Source: Pseudonocardia sp. TRM90224 (GTDB lineage Bacteria > Actinomycetota > Actinomycetes > Mycobacteriales > Pseudonocardiaceae). Taken from it: a DNA stretch of 64,000 nt. Positions 34,450 to 42,483 of the stretch are shown one piece after another; position 1 is the first letter of the stretch, and each line of letters starts with the position of its first letter. Location: assembly GCF_021245725.1 (NCBI RefSeq), contig NZ_JAJGSX010000016.1, positions 62,001 through 126,000 of the forward strand, given 5' to 3'. The position numbers and the translations under genes were made by a program. Below the pieces are notes generated by a model. That model worked only from the letters and a program-made list of their open reading frames with translations, did not search any database and had not been told where the DNA came from.

Positions 34450-35060
34450 CCAGCATTCCCCGCGTCCTGCTCGCCACCCGCAACAGCGGCAAGCTCGTCG
34501 AACTCAAGCGCATGGTCGCCGGCTCCGCCATCGACGGCCTCCAGATCGTCGGCCTCACCGACGTCCCCGCGTTCCCCGAGGCACCCGAGACCGGCGCAAC
34601 CTTCGCCGAGAACGCCCTCGCCAAAGCCCGCGACGCCGCAGACGCCACCGGCCTGCCCTCCGTCGCCGACGACTCCGGCCTCGCCGTCGACGCCCTCAAC
34701 GGCATGCCCGGCGTCCTCTCCGCCCGCTGGTCCGGCCGCCACGGCGACGACCTCGCCAACCTCGAACTCCTCCTGGCCCAGCTCGGCGACACCCCCGACG
34801 ACCGCCGCGGCGCAGCCTTCGTCTGCGCAGCCGCGCTCGTCGTCCCCGGCGGCGCCGAAACCGTCGTCCACGGCGAATGGCCCGGCCGCATCATCCGCGC
34901 CTCCCGCGGCACCAACGGCTTCGGCTACGACCCCATCTTCGTCCCCGAAGGCGAGGACCGGACCTCCGCCGAACTCGACCCCGACGAGAAGGACGCCGCC
35001 TCCCACCGCGGCCGCGCCATGCGCGCCCTTCTGCCCCACCTGCGCGCGCTGGTCGGCTAG
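34446..35060 (+). CDS. rdgB: dITP/XTP pyrophosphatase (RdgB/Ham1)
   Basis: A 204-residue nucleotide-pool cleaning enzyme that hydrolyses dITP, ITP and XTP. Motifs: LLATRNSGKLVELKRM, TFAENALAKARDAADATG, VADDSGLAVDALNGMPGVLS, GTNGFGYDPIFVPEG and SHRGRAMRALL. GTG 34446 overlaps the rph stop. A family B palindrome starts at the base after the stop. Confidence 0.96.
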
Positions 35061-35125
35061 CCGTCGACAACGACGTTCTGGTTGTTTGTGAGCGCTAACA
35101 TCAGCCAAAACGTCGTTGTCAACGT
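35061..35125. repeat. Palindromic element family B, copy 2
   Basis: Same arms as copy 1 (CCGTCGACAACGACGTT / AACGTCGTTGTCAACG) and the same loop TTTGTGAGCGCTAACA, changed by one base beside it. It begins right after the rdgB stop. Its right arm contains TTGTCA (35116-35121), 19 bases before the TACGGT box (35141-35146) of the next gene, so it may supply that gene's -35 element. Confidence 0.85.
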
Positions 35126-35152
35126 GCACCGGGCGAGGGCTACGGTCGTGCG

Positions 35153-35524
35153 GTGATCGAAGACCTTGACCCCGATGGGCTTGCTGTGCGCCGGGAGGTG
35201 CTCGGGGCCGAGCACGTCGACAGGGCGCTCGCCGACGCCGACGACGTCACCGCCGACTTCCAGGAGATGATCACCCGCTACGCGTGGGGGCACATCTGGA
35301 CCCGGCCAGGGCTCGACCGGCGCATGCGCAGCGCCATCACCATCACCGCCCTCGTCGCCCACGGCCACTACGCCGAGCTGGAACTGCACCTGCGCGCCGC
35401 GCTGCGCAACGGCCTCACCCGCGCCGAGATCGTCGAGGTGCTCCTGCAATCGGCCATCTACTGCGGCGTGCCCGCCGCCAACTCCGCCTTCGCCGTGGCG
35501 AAGCGCGTGCTTGCCGAAGAGTGA
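35153..35524 (+). CDS. Carboxymuconolactone decarboxylase-family protein (PcaC-like)
   Basis: A 123-residue PcaC-like protein (RREVLGAEHVDRALADADDV, ITRYAWGHIWTRPGLDRRMR, EIVEVLLQSAIYCGVPAANS). The stand-alone PcaC decarboxylates 4-carboxymuconolactone in the beta-ketoadipate pathway, but no other pca gene is present here. The Cys-x-x-Cys pair of AhpD-type peroxidases is absent (only YCGVP). GTG 35153 has TACGGT 6 bases upstream. Confidence 0.85.
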   Translation: MIEDLDPDGLAVRREVLGAEHVDRALADADDVTADFQEMITRYAWGHIWTRPGLDRRMRSAITITALVAHGHYAELELHLRAALRNGLTRAEIVEVLLQSAIYCGVPAANSAFAVAKRVLAEE

Positions 35525-35605
35525 GAGATGTCTGCCGGGTGAGCGGCAGATGACACCCACCACCGCAAGTCACACCCGAGAACCTGGATCGGTACCGTCG
35601 AAGGC

Positions 35606-36274
35606 GTGAACTGGGGGCGGATCGCGGTCGGCGCCGTGGTGGCAGCGGCCATCGCGGCAACCGTCGGCGTCGTCGTCTGGTCCGGCGAGACCCCCGACAT
35701 CCGCGCATCCGTGCAGGCCGCCGGCCTGTGGGCGCCGCTCCTGTTCGTCGTGCTCCAGGCCGTCGTCAACATCACCCCGCTCCCGCGCACGGTGTTCACC
35801 GTCGCCGCGGGCGTGCTCTTCGGCTCCGTCGCCGGGTTCGTGCTCACCGTCGTCGCGACGACCCTCGCGGCCTGCCTCGCGTTCTGGTTGGTCAGGTACA
35901 TGGGCGGCGCGTTCGTCGAGCGCCACTCCCACCGCGCCGGACTGGCCTGGCTGCGCGCCCGCCTCGACCGCAGCGGCCTGCTCGCCGTGCTCTCGATCCG
36001 GCTCGTGCCGATGGTCCCCTTCGCGGTCTTGAACTACGCGGCCGGCCTTTCCGGCGTGCGATTCCTGCCCTACCTGATCGCGACCGTGCTCGGCGTGCTG
36101 CCGGGCACGATCGCGATCGTGGTGCTGGGGGATGCCGTGATCGGCGGCGACCCACCGTTTGCGCTGGTCATCGTGTCGGTGGTGTCGGCAGTCGTGGGGC
36201 TCGTCGGGGCGATCATCGCGGCGCGCAAACCCGCACTCGTCGGGGCTCCGGAGGAGCCGGCCGTCGCACCGTGA
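35606..36274 (+). CDS. TVP38/TMEM64 (VTT/DedA-related) membrane protein
   Basis: A 222-residue membrane protein with a VTT/SNARE-associated domain: FVVLQAVVNITPLPRTVFTV, AAGVLFGSVAGF, and IRLVPMVPFAVLNYAAGLSG with VRFLPYLIATVLGVLPGT. Related proteins move lipids across membranes. GTG 35606 has TACCGT (35593-35598) 7 bases upstream. The stop codon lies in the loop of a 12-bp terminator hairpin. Confidence 0.88.
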   Translation: MNWGRIAVGAVVAAAIAATVGVVVWSGETPDIRASVQAAGLWAPLLFVVLQAVVNITPLPRTVFTVAAGVLFGSVAGFVLTVVATTLAACLAFWLVRYMGGAFVERHSHRAGLAWLRARLDRSGLLAVLSIRLVPMVPFAVLNYAAGLSGVRFLPYLIATVLGVLPGTIAIVVLGDAVIGGDPPFALVIVSVVSAVVGLVGAIIAARKPALVGAPEEPAVAP

Positions 36275-36289
36275 GGACGGTGCGACGGC
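36260..36289 (+). terminator. Strong hairpin over the end of the VTT gene
   Basis: Perfect 12-bp stem GCCGTCGCACCG / CGGTGCGACGGC with a 6-base loop that holds the TGA stop. No U-tract follows, as is common in actinobacteria. It separates the plus-strand gene from the minus-strand tRNA 13 bases away. Confidence 0.65.
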
Positions 36290-36301
36290 TCCGCATCTGC
36301 G

Positions 36302-36375
36302 TGCCGGCGACGGGAGTTGAACCCGCACTGGCGGCTTTCTAAGAGCCGGGCCTCTGCCATTTGGGCTACGCCGAC
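36302..36375 (-). tRNA. tRNA with UAG anticodon, class I body (isotype uncertain)
   Basis: Folds as a 74-base cloverleaf: acceptor GTCGGCG/CGCCGGC with discriminator A; a D arm with GCC/GGC and a GG in the loop; anticodon stem CGGCT/AGCCG with loop CTTAGAA; 5-base variable loop CCAGT; T stem GCGGG/CCCGT with loop TTCAACT. CCA is not encoded. Canonical geometry gives anticodon UAG, which would read CUA (Leu). But leucine tRNAs have a long variable arm, and this one does not, so the amino acid is uncertain. The first 10 bases overlap the end of the upstream HNH gene. Confidence 0.8.
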
Positions 36376-37022
36376 TTGCCTTTGTTCTTTCCACACCAGG
36401 TGTCCGTGAGGGCGTGGCAGTTCGGACACAGGATACGGAGGTTCTCCAGGCGGTTGTCAGTGTGGTCGCCGTTGATGTGGTCGAGCTGGAGGGGGAGGGG
36501 CTTGCCCTGCCACTCCTTCTGTCCGCAGTGCTCGCAATGGTCGGGCTTGAGGCCGGCGGCGATGAGCCGCTGGCGCAACCGACTTGATGCCACGATCGAG
36601 CCCTCGACGAGAAGATCGGCAAGCTCGGTCTTGGGGGCGCGGGGTCGCTGGAGTCCGTTGGACCAGCCCTGGCCCTTGAGGTGTGAGGTGTCGAGGCCGA
36701 GCCGGCGGATGTGGCCGACGAGGAAGCGATGGGTGCCGCCGCTCGGCGCGTAGCCGAGCGCGCGAAGGACGCCGCTGTACGACCTGGAGGTCCGCACGGC
36801 TTCTGCCAGATCCTCGTCTCGCCAACGCATGCGCGGCCGGGGGGAGCTCTCGCTCACGGTCGGAAGGTGTGAGGCGTCGAGGCCGAGCCGTTCGATATGC
36901 CCTCTCATGAGGTCGTACTTGCCGGGCCGGAGCCCTAAGCGCTTGTGCACTTCGCTCAACGACTTGCTGGCGGCAACTGCCGCGATGAACTGCTCGTCCG
37001 TCCACTTGCGAGGTCTTGGCAT
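36366..37022 (-). CDS. HNH endonuclease with two N-terminal DNA-binding repeats
   Basis: A 218-residue protein. Residues ~1-55 and ~65-115 are two copies of a module (W-DEQ-AAV, then GHIERLGLDASHL and GHIRRLGLDTSHL), probably DNA-binding. The HNH nuclease follows: HCEHCGQKEWQGKPLPL, LDHINGDHTDNRLENLRILC, PNCHALTDTWCGKN, with the CxxC...CxxC zinc knuckle. ATG 37022 has TACTGT (minus strand, 37030-37035) 7 bases upstream. The last codons and TAG stop form the 5' end of the co-oriented tRNA. It resembles free-standing homing-type endonucleases. Confidence 0.88.
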   Translation of the reverse strand: MPRPRKWTDEQFIAAVAASKSLSEVHKRLGLRPGKYDLMRGHIERLGLDASHLPTVSESSPRPRMRWRDEDLAEAVRTSRSYSGVLRALGYAPSGGTHRFLVGHIRRLGLDTSHLKGQGWSNGLQRPRAPKTELADLLVEGSIVASSRLRQRLIAAGLKPDHCEHCGQKEWQGKPLPLQLDHINGDHTDNRLENLRILCPNCHALTDTWCGKNKGKSA

Positions 37023-37082
37023 GCTCGGGACAGTATCGAACAGGCATTCGATTACCGTCTTCCGGGGGTCGGGTTCGGGCGC

Positions 37083-37520
37083 TCAGTGCGCCTGCTCGTG
37101 GCTCTCCTCCAGCGAAAGCCCACGTCGGCGGCCCTCGATGATCGAGCGGAAGCGCGGGCACTGCAGGGGGTCGTCAGATGGGCACTTCAGGCCGTGTTCG
37201 AGCGCTGTGCGCGCCACGTCGATGCGGTGGCGTTGCTCGTCCAGCTCGGCCAGCTTGCGGTCGATGACGGCCTGCCGCGTGCGCTTGAGCTCGCCGGCGA
37301 GCAGGGTGCCGATCTCGGCGAGCGAGAAGCCGACCTCGCGGAAGAAGAGGATCGTGTCGACCTCGGTGACGGCGGCGGGCGCGTAGCGGCGGCGGCCGGA
37401 CGCCCGGGCCGCCGGGCGCACCAGGCCGAGTTCGTCGTAGTAGCGCAGCGCGGTGGTGGCGACGCCGGTCCGTTCGGCCAGCTCGCCGATCGACAGGAGG
37501 TTCGTCGTGTCCGCAGGCAT
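37083..37520 (-). CDS. MerR-family transcriptional regulator
   Basis: A 145-residue MerR protein: LLSIGELAERTGVATTALRY, YDELGLVRPA, ASGRRRYAPAAVTEVDTILF. The C-terminal part has KCPSDDPLQCPRF, two Cys that could hold a metal or react with an oxidant. ATG 37520 fits the family start. Divergent from a methyltransferase gene 37 bases away; the interval holds an imperfect palindrome (ACTTCGAG / CTGGAGGT around GCGTA-like spacer, 37523-37545), a likely operator. Confidence 0.88.
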   Translation of the reverse strand: MPADTTNLLSIGELAERTGVATTALRYYDELGLVRPAARASGRRRYAPAAVTEVDTILFFREVGFSLAEIGTLLAGELKRTRQAVIDRKLAELDEQRHRIDVARTALEHGLKCPSDDPLQCPRFRSIIEGRRRGLSLEESHEQAH

Positions 37521-37557
37521 TGACTTCGAGCGTACTGGAGGTTGTCTGATTGCCGGC

Positions 37558-38181
37558 ATGGCGATCAAGCAGCGGATCCTGCGGCGGACGGTGCGGCAGT
37601 TCCACGAGCCGTCCGGGCCGGCGGGCCACGTCGTGGGGTGGGTCATGAGCACGCGCTCGTCGAACGTGCAGCGGAGTCGCTGGGCGGTGGGCCTGTTGGA
37701 CGTGCGGCCGTCGGAGCGGGTCGTCGAGTTCGGTTGCGGGCCCGGTGTTGCGCTCGCCGCGCTGGCCCGGCGGGCGGATCAGGGGCTGGTCGTCGGGGTC
37801 GACCACTCGGCGGTGATGATCCGCCAGGCCGGTCGGCGGAACCGGGCGGCGGTCCGGGCGGGGCGCGTTCGGCTCGTGCACGCGTCGGTCGACGGCATGC
37901 GCGTGCCGGGTGGGCCGTTCGACGCGGCGCTGGCGGTGAACACGGTCGGGATGTGGCCGGAGCCCGCGGTGCGGTTGCGGGAGATCGGTGGGCTGCTGCG
38001 GCCCGGTGGCCGGATCGCGTTGGTGTCGCAGCCGCGGTGTCCCGGTGCCACCGCGGCGATGTCGGCGGCGGCCGCCGAGGAGCTGGCGGCGCTGCTCGAA
38101 GAGGCCGGGCTCGGGGCTCAGCGGGTCGAGATGCTCGATCTCGACCCTCCGGTGGCGTGCGTGTTGGCGGTCAGACCTTGA
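37558..38181 (+). CDS. Class I SAM-dependent methyltransferase
   Basis: A 207-residue methyltransferase: motif I VVEFGCGPGVALAALARRA, acidic-end VVGVDHSAVMI, DAALAVNTVGMWPEP, and LRPGGRIALVSQPR. The N-terminal region is typical of ubiE/Methyltransf_11 relatives. Substrate unknown. It is divergent from and probably activated by the MerR gene. Its end overlaps the bcp gene by 11 bases on the opposite strand. Confidence 0.88.
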   Translation: MAIKQRILRRTVRQFHEPSGPAGHVVGWVMSTRSSNVQRSRWAVGLLDVRPSERVVEFGCGPGVALAALARRADQGLVVGVDHSAVMIRQAGRRNRAAVRAGRVRLVHASVDGMRVPGGPFDAALAVNTVGMWPEPAVRLREIGGLLRPGGRIALVSQPRCPGATAAMSAAAAEELAALLEEAGLGAQRVEMLDLDPPVACVLAVRP

Positions 38182-38638
38182 GGTCCTTGCGCAGCTTGGC
38201 GACGTGACCGGTGGCGCGGACGTTGTACTGCGCCTCTTCGATCTTGCCGTCGGCGTCGACGACGAAGGTGGAGCGGATCACGCCGGTGACCTTCTTGCCG
38301 TACATGGTCTTCTCGCCGAAGGCGCCCCATGCGGTGAGGACCTCTTTGTCGACGTCGGAGAGCAGCGGGAAGGTGAGGCCTTCGGCGTCGCGGAACTTGG
38401 CCAGCTTGGCCGGCTTGTCGGGGGAGATGCCGACGACGTCGAGGCCGGCGCCGTCGAGGTCGGCGAGGTTGTCGCGGAAGTCGCAGGCCTGCTTCGTGCA
38501 GCCGGGGGTGCTGGCGGCGGGGTAGAAGTAGACGATGACGCGGCGGCCGCGGTAGTCGGCGAGCGAGACGGGCTTGCCGTCGGCGTCGGGGAGGGTGAAG
38601 TCGGGGGCGGGGTCGCCGGCGGCGAGGCGGGTGCTCAT
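38171..38638 (-). CDS. bcp: Thiol peroxidase Bcp/PrxQ
   Basis: A 155-residue atypical 2-Cys or 1-Cys peroxiredoxin: GDPAPDFTLPDADGKPVSL, IVYFYPAASTPGCTKQACDF (peroxidatic Cys in PGCT and the resolving Cys five residues on), GEKTMYGKKVTGVIRSTFVV. It reduces peroxides with thioredoxin. Convergent overlap with the methyltransferase. Confidence 0.95.
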   Translation of the reverse strand: MSTRLAAGDPAPDFTLPDADGKPVSLADYRGRRVIVYFYPAASTPGCTKQACDFRDNLADLDGAGLDVVGISPDKPAKLAKFRDAEGLTFPLLSDVDKEVLTAWGAFGEKTMYGKKVTGVIRSTFVVDADGKIEEAQYNVRATGHVAKLRKDLKV

Positions 38639-38710
38639 GCACCTGATACTGGCAGGGGCACCGGTGTGATCTACGGTGTCCCCCGGTATCCCGACTTGTC
38701 AGGAGGCGTC

Positions 38711-38932
38711 GTGGCGCGCGACCCGGACACCATTCAGCGTGAGATCGAGCGGGCGCGGGATGCGCTCGCGGAGAGCCTCGATGCGCTCGGCGATCGGGCC
38801 AACCCGAAGCGCTTCGTGGATGCGGGGAAGGAGAGCGTGCAGTCGAAGCTCTCCGACCCGAAGATCAAGTATGGGTTGATCGCGATCGGTGCGTTGATCG
38901 CGTTTGCGCTGGTCCGCCGGCTGTTCCGCTGA
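38711..38932 (+). CDS. DUF3618 protein
   Basis: A 73-residue protein: amphipathic N-terminus (DPDTIQREIERARDALAESL, DALGDRANPKRFVD) and one C-terminal membrane helix (YGLIAIGALIAFALVRRLF). This is the DUF3618 layout common in actinobacteria. GTG 38711 follows AGGAGG at 38701-38706. Function unknown. Confidence 0.88.
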   Translation: MARDPDTIQREIERARDALAESLDALGDRANPKRFVDAGKESVQSKLSDPKIKYGLIAIGALIAFALVRRLFR

Positions 38933-38943
38933 CCGAGCGCTAG

Positions 38944-40164
38944 CTAGCCGCCGAGCTTCGCCGCCGTCGCGAGGACGGTCGCGCGGTCGGCGCCGTCCGC
39001 GACGAGCGGGCGGTAGCGTGCGATGAGCCGTGCGGCGCCGAACCCGCCGACGGCGACGAGCCGGTCGTTCGCGAAGTAGGCGGCGACGGTGCCGCGGATC
39101 TGGCCGCCCTTGAGGCCTTCGCCGTGGAGGGGGAGGATCTCGCCTTCGCCGAGTTCGGCTCGCCCGATCAGCTGAATCTTGAGGCCGAACTGGTCGGACC
39201 AGAAGTAGGGCACGGTGGTCTGCGGCGGGGCGGCGTCGAGGATGTCGCGTGCGACGACGACGGCCTGGTCGCCGGCGTTGGTCCAGTGCTCGCAGCGGTG
39301 GGGTCCGCCGGTGTGCGGGTCTTCCCACAGTGCGACGTCGCCGAGTGCCCAGACGCCGTCGAGGCCCTGTACGCGGCCGCTGGGGCTGCAGATGAGGCCT
39401 CTGGTGACGTCGAGGCCGGTGCCGTCGAGCCAGTCGAGGCGGGGGGTGCCGCCGATGCCGACGACGCCTGCATCGGCTTCGACGGTGGTGCCGTCGGCGA
39501 GCTCGACGGCGACGCGCTCGCCGGCGTCGAGGAAGCGGGTGATGGTGACGCCGGTGCGGAGCTTGGGTCCGGATTCGCTGAGGAGGCGCGCGGCGAGCGT
39601 GCCGAGCTCGGTGCCGAGCGCGCGGGCGGCGGGGACCTGCATGGCTTCGAGGACGGTGATGTCGGGGATGCCGAGCGTGACGGCGGCGCTGGCGACCTCG
39701 GCGCCGATGAAGCCGCCGCCGACGATGAGCAGTGAGCGGGAGCGGCGCAGGCGTTCGCGCAGGGCGAGCGAGTCGTCGAGGGTGCGCAGGGTGTGGACGT
39801 GCGGTGGCTGGCCGGGGAGGGTGCGGGCTTCCATGCCGGTGGCGATGACGATGGCGTCGGCGTGCAGGGAGGCGCCGTCGGAGAGGGCGATCTCGCCGGG
39901 TGCGATGCCGACGGCGCGCAGGCCGAGGTGGGCGCGGACGCCGAGGTCGTCGAGCGCGTCGAGGGTGGAAAGGACGATCCGGTCGGGTTCCCAGTCGCCG
40001 GTGAGGACCTGCTTGGACAGCGGTGGCCGGTCGTAGGGGGCGTGCGGCTCGTCGCCGACGAGGCTGATGCGGCCCTGGTAGCCGGCGGAGCGCAGGTGTT
40101 CGGCGGTGCGCAGCCCGCCCAGGCCGGCTCCGACGATCAGCACGTGCTCTGGCTGGCCCGTCAT
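38944..40164 (-). CDS. Ferredoxin reductase-type FAD/NAD oxidoreductase
   Basis: A 406-residue FAD- and NAD(P)H-binding protein of the ferredoxin-NAD reductase type. FAD motif VLIVGAGLGGLRTAEHLRSA, YDRPPLSKQVLTGDW, NAD motif LLIVGGGFIGAEVASAA, and GVWALGDVALW for FAD. The C-terminal YFWSDQFGLKIQLIG is typical of reductases that serve cytochrome P450 or Rieske oxygenases. No partner ferredoxin or P450 is in the window. A good Shine-Dalgarno (AAGGAGGA) precedes the ATG. Confidence 0.92.
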   Translation of the reverse strand: MTGQPEHVLIVGAGLGGLRTAEHLRSAGYQGRISLVGDEPHAPYDRPPLSKQVLTGDWEPDRIVLSTLDALDDLGVRAHLGLRAVGIAPGEIALSDGASLHADAIVIATGMEARTLPGQPPHVHTLRTLDDSLALRERLRRSRSLLIVGGGFIGAEVASAAVTLGIPDITVLEAMQVPAARALGTELGTLAARLLSESGPKLRTGVTITRFLDAGERVAVELADGTTVEADAGVVGIGGTPRLDWLDGTGLDVTRGLICSPSGRVQGLDGVWALGDVALWEDPHTGGPHRCEHWTNAGDQAVVVARDILDAAPPQTTVPYFWSDQFGLKIQLIGRAELGEGEILPLHGEGLKGGQIRGTVAAYFANDRLVAVGGFGAARLIARYRPLVADGADRATVLATAAKLGG

Positions 40165-40223
40165 GGCGATCCTCCTTCGCGCCGCCGCCCCGCTCGTCGG
40201 CGTGCCCTCATACTCGCTGCTCG

Positions 40224-41003
40224 TCAGCCGACGCGGGTTTCGGGGTCGAGTCGGCTGCGGAGCCGGTCGAGTGTCTGTGCCAGCAGCCGCGAGACGTGCA
40301 TCTGGGAGATGCCCACCTGGTCGGCGATCTGGGTTTGGGTCATGTTCCCGAAGAAACGCAGCATGACGATGGTTCGTTCACGTTCGGCGAGTTCGGCGAG
40401 GACGGGCCGCAAAGCCTGGCGGAAGTCGACCCGGTCGAGTTCGGCGTCGGCGGCTCCGACGAGCTCTCCGACGGTGGCGCTGCCTTGTTCGGAGGAGAGC
40501 ATCTCGTCGAGTGAGGAGCTGCGGTAGGCCTCGGAGGCTTCGAGGCCTTCGAGGACGTCGGCGACGGGGACGTCGAGGTGTTCGGCGATCTCGCTGGGTT
40601 TGGGGGCCCGGCCGAGGTGTTGGGAGAGGTGGGAGACGGCGCCGTTGATGGAGACGTGCAGGTCCTTGAGGCGGCGGGGGACGCGCATGGACCAGCCGAG
40701 GTCGCGGAAGTGGCGCCGGACCTCTCCGCTGATGGTGGGCACGGCGAAGGAGAAGAAGTCGCTGCCGCGTTCGGGTGAGAAGCGGTCGACGGCGTTGATC
40801 AGGCCGACGGTGGCCACCTGGACGAGGTCGTCGAGTGGTTCGCCGCGGTTGGAGAAGCGGCGGGCGATGTGCTGGGCGATGGGGAGGAACCCGGTCACCA
40901 GCTCGTCGCGGAGGGGTTCGCGCTCGGGGGCGTCCGGTGCGAGCTGGGAGTAGCGCTCCAGCAGGGGGAGCAGGTGGCCGTACTCCGTCTCTGCACTCGT
41001 CAC
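40224..41003 (-). CDS. sigF: RNA polymerase sigma factor, SigB/SigF family
   Basis: A 259-residue group 3 sigma factor. Region 2: PLDDLVQVATVGLINAVDRF, SFAVPTISGEVRRHFRDLGW; region 3: RVPRRLKDLHVSINGAVSHL; region 4: LRFFGNMTQTQIADQVGISQ, MHVSRLLAQTLDRLRSRL. It directs stress or developmental transcription and is held by an RsbW-type anti-sigma factor. GTG 41003 overlaps the anti-sigma stop by 4 bases, so the pair is made together. The symbol denotes the family; actinomycetes have several paralogues. Confidence 0.92.
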   Translation of the reverse strand: MTSAETEYGHLLPLLERYSQLAPDAPEREPLRDELVTGFLPIAQHIARRFSNRGEPLDDLVQVATVGLINAVDRFSPERGSDFFSFAVPTISGEVRRHFRDLGWSMRVPRRLKDLHVSINGAVSHLSQHLGRAPKPSEIAEHLDVPVADVLEGLEASEAYRSSSLDEMLSSEQGSATVGELVGAADAELDRVDFRQALRPVLAELAERERTIVMLRFFGNMTQTQIADQVGISQMHVSRLLAQTLDRLRSRLDPETRVG

Positions 41004-41440
41004 TTGGGTAGGTCGCCGGCGTGCTTGTCCAGCCGGATGCCGACGATGGGGCCGTTGCCCCCGCTGCCGGGTGTGCTGTGTGCTTCGACGTCGTCGGCGA
41101 GGGTCTGCAGGACCCGCCAGCCGAAGGTGTCGGTGGAGACGGCCGCGTCGGCTCGGTGTGCTTGCACTTCGGCGTGCACTTCGATGCGTTCGGGGCGGAC
41201 GAGGAAGGTGCAGCGCAGCGTGGAGGTCGGGGCCGCGACGTCGACGAGGGTTGCGCAGGCTTCGTCGACGGCCATGCGCAGGTCGGAGATGGCGTCGAGG
41301 TCGAAGTCGGCGCGGGCGGCGAGGTCGGAGGCGACGGCGCGAATGGTGGGGATCAACGCGGCGGTGGCCGTTGTCCGCACCTCAACGGTGGACACCCCGT
41401 CGGACGGCTCGGCGGATGAGCGGGAGTCCGGGTCGTGCAC
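41000..41440 (-). CDS. rsbW: Anti-sigma factor RsbW type (HATPase)
   Basis: A 146-residue GHKL/HATPase protein (serine kinase anti-sigma). The N box is in DLRMAVDEACATLVDVA, and FGWRVLQTLADDVEA follows. The G boxes are weak (GSGGNGPIVGIRL). It would bind the following sigma factor and phosphorylate STAS antagonists. It is first in the operon with sigF. Two STAS proteins are encoded at 43033 and 57899. GGAAAGGAG lies upstream of the GTG. Confidence 0.9.
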   Translation of the reverse strand: MHDPDSRSSAEPSDGVSTVEVRTTATAALIPTIRAVASDLAARADFDLDAISDLRMAVDEACATLVDVAAPTSTLRCTFLVRPERIEVHAEVQAHRADAAVSTDTFGWRVLQTLADDVEAHSTPGSGGNGPIVGIRLDKHAGDLPK

Positions 41441-41842
41441 GCTTCCGGGTCTCCTTTCCGAGGTTCGTGGATCTTGCCTGGCTGGGACGTTGTCGTGAGT
41501 AGTATCCCGTGGTCATCTTGCTACCCGCGCGCAGCGCCCATCAATCCTGTCGGGTGTGGTTGTTGCGCTCGCGCGACCTTACCGTCGCGCTGTGGCGGGG
41601 CCCGGCTACGGAGACGTACCGAACATGCCGTCCGGCTCGTTCGACGACCGTTCGGCGCCGTCCATGGTGGACGTGCGCCGCGGCGTTGCTACCGGTCGGT
41701 AGATCGTCCGCTCACGGACGGGCGGAGCCCGCTCGGCGTTCTGACCGGCGGTAACGGGATCAGTTGCCCCCAGCTAACGGTTGACTTTGTGTAGAAGCGA
41801 TCGCCGTGGGGTGGGGCCCCGTGGCGCGAGGGGGACGTGGGA
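41441..41842. other. Gene-free region upstream of rsbW and the Asp-rich gene
   Basis: 402 bases between divergent genes without a credible coding frame. On the minus strand a GGGTA (41517-41521) with GATT 16 bases before it loosely resembles a SigF promoter for rsbW. A short inverted repeat CTACCG/CGGTAG lies at 41689-41702. GAGGGGG at 41828-41834 is the Shine-Dalgarno of the plus-strand gene. I see nothing else. Confidence 0.4.
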
Positions 41843-42448
41843 ATGGTGGCGGTTCCGGAGAGTCGCATCTCCGCGCCGGAGGCGATGCCGAGAGGCGGTC
41901 GCCGTGTTGTGTCTGCGCATCGGCGTCGGGCGGTGGCCATCGCGGTGAGCGCGATGGAGCTGCTGCGCCCGGAGTCCGATCTCGCCCGCATCGTCGAGAC
42001 GTTCGAGCACGTCGACCTGCTCGTTGCCGCGGAGGACGCGCCGGCGGGCGCGCCGGGTCGGATCGGTCTGATCGGTGGAGACGGCAACCACCACGTCGGC
42101 GCTGGTCCGGGCTTCGACGAGTCGGTCTTCGACGATGATGACGATGACGACGTCGACGAGGTCCGGGCGGGGATCGAGCGCATCGGGATCGACGGGCTGA
42201 ACGTCCATCGGTTGGGCCTGCGGTCGCCGGTCGGTGCGGCGGCCGAGAGCGACCTCGTCGCCGCGCTCAGCGAGCTCGTCGGTTTCGACCCCGAGCCGGG
42301 GGTGTACTTCGTCGCGCCCGCTCCGACGATGTCGGACCAGGGGCGGGTCGTGGTCAACCGGGCGGCGCAGCGGATCGCGCAGGTGTACGGGCTGCCGTTG
42401 CTGCGCTACCGCTGCCTGGAGCTGTCGGTCGTCTGCGACAAGCGCTAA
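41843..42448 (+). CDS. Unknown protein with a poly-Asp linker
   Basis: About 201 residues. The N-terminal half has MELLRPESDLARIVETFEHV and LVAAEDAPAG. A run of 7 Asp (FDDDDDDDVDEV) sits in the middle, followed by IGIDGLNVHRLGLRSPVG. The C-terminal half has PEPGVYFVAPAPTMSDQGRV, VVNRAAQRIAQVYGLPLLRY. No known domain is recognised. ATG 41843 is chosen because GAGGGGG is 8 bases upstream. It is divergent from rsbW and could be regulated together with it. Confidence 0.7.
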   Translation: MVAVPESRISAPEAMPRGGRRVVSAHRRRAVAIAVSAMELLRPESDLARIVETFEHVDLLVAAEDAPAGAPGRIGLIGGDGNHHVGAGPGFDESVFDDDDDDDVDEVRAGIERIGIDGLNVHRLGLRSPVGAAAESDLVAALSELVGFDPEPGVYFVAPAPTMSDQGRVVVNRAAQRIAQVYGLPLLRYRCLELSVVCDKR

Positions 42449-42483
42449 AAGTCCTCCCGTACGGCAGAGCCCACCCGGTCGCC

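Noticed and set aside
35153..35524. AhpD-like alkyl hydroperoxidase
   Set aside because: The CxxC pair needed for AhpD activity is missing; the sequence fits PcaC-like proteins better.
36302..36375. Simple call as tRNA-Leu(UAG)
   Set aside because: The anticodon would allow it, but the 5-base variable loop is not that of a class II leucine tRNA, so I left the isotype open.
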